From Methylococcaceae bacterium (GTDB taxonomy: Bacteria > Pseudomonadota > Gammaproteobacteria > Methylococcales > UBA1147): a DNA stretch of 5,821 nucleotides. Positions within the stretch are counted from its first letter, which is position 1; every line of letters begins with the position of its first letter. A model generated the notes under the pieces. That model was given only the letters and a program-made list of their open reading frames with translations. It ran no database searches and was not told the DNA's origin. The stretch lies in contig JAKEEL010000077.1 in NCBI GenBank assembly GCA_022616595.1, positions 1-5,821 on the forward strand, read 5' to 3'. Shown here one piece after another: positions 5,681-5,821 of the stretch. The translations under genes were made by a program, and so were the position numbers.

Positions 5681-5821
5681 GAGCCGATATCAGAACCTGA
5701 TCCGGGCCGCCCTGAGCTCAGCGCTGTCGAATCTGAATCCGGTCAACAAATCCTGCCTGCTTCAGACCCTTTGCGAGAGCAATTTTCACAAACTGTTCAG
5801 GCTGGCTCCCGAGCTCACGCG
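5658..5821 (+). CDS. Partial DUF1249 (YqiB-like) protein, N-terminal part
   Basis: A frame beginning at the ATG at 5658 runs open to the window edge (54 codons). It contains LLQTLCESNFHKLFRLAPEL (residues 34-53), which resembles the start of E. coli YqiB as I recall it (MMRLCEMNFSQLRRLLP). DUF1249 proteins have no established biochemical function. In E. coli the gene sits between nudF and cpdA; here a pterin enzyme precedes it. The start overlaps the previous gene by 23 bases, suggesting coupled translation. GTG 5652 and TTG 5670 are alternative starts. The ATG gives about 20 residues more before the conserved part than E. coli has, so the true start could be the TTG or a later codon. Confidence 0.68.
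   Translation, partial: MRVTLKTESRYQNLIRAALSSALSNLNPVNKSCLLQTLCESNFHKLFRLAPELT

Overview
The window reads as a GC-rich gammaproteobacterial chromosome segment. The main phylogenetic hint is the gene cut by the right edge, whose N-terminus resembles DUF1249 (E. coli YqiB), a family I know mainly from gammaproteobacteria. The mobA-fdhD pair indicates a molybdenum- or tungsten-dependent formate dehydrogenase somewhere in the genome. A C1-metabolising or methylotrophic host would fit, but that is inference. No rRNA, tRNA, insertion sequence, CRISPR array or phage gene is visible.

Layout, left to right. A short minus-strand reading frame runs off the left edge (1-86) and has its own plausible promoter and ribosome binding site. 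Next come mobA (253-870, +) and fdhD (864-1709, +), overlapping by 7 bases: one makes the bis-MGD form of the molybdenum cofactor, the other delivers sulfur to it for formate dehydrogenase. A weak intrinsic terminator follows fdhD. Convergent to it lies a 543-residue ExeA/GspA-type AAA ATPase (1773-3404, -) with a cytoplasmic ATPase domain, one membrane span and a periplasmic TPR-like tail. After a 285-bp divergent intergenic region, a second, soluble 348-residue paralogue is transcribed rightward (3690-4736, +). Downstream are a single-domain PilZ protein with the c-di-GMP binding motifs (4931-5230, +), a 6-pyruvoyl-tetrahydropterin synthase/QueD-family enzyme (5276-5680, +) and the start of the DUF1249 gene, which overlaps it.

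Two functional blocks can be argued. The first is formate dehydrogenase maturation (mobA-fdhD); its FdhD has an unusual cysteine arrangement. The second, and the best candidate for something undescribed, is the head-to-head pair of ExeA-like ATPases, one membrane-anchored and one soluble, both with a non-canonical residue after the Walker B aspartate and a shared short ELGIPxP motif, next to a PilZ protein. I infer a two-component ATPase acting at the inner membrane or cell wall, possibly under c-di-GMP control. Nothing in the window proves that these three genes work together. The pterin enzyme and the DUF1249 gene look like ordinary chromosomal neighbours.
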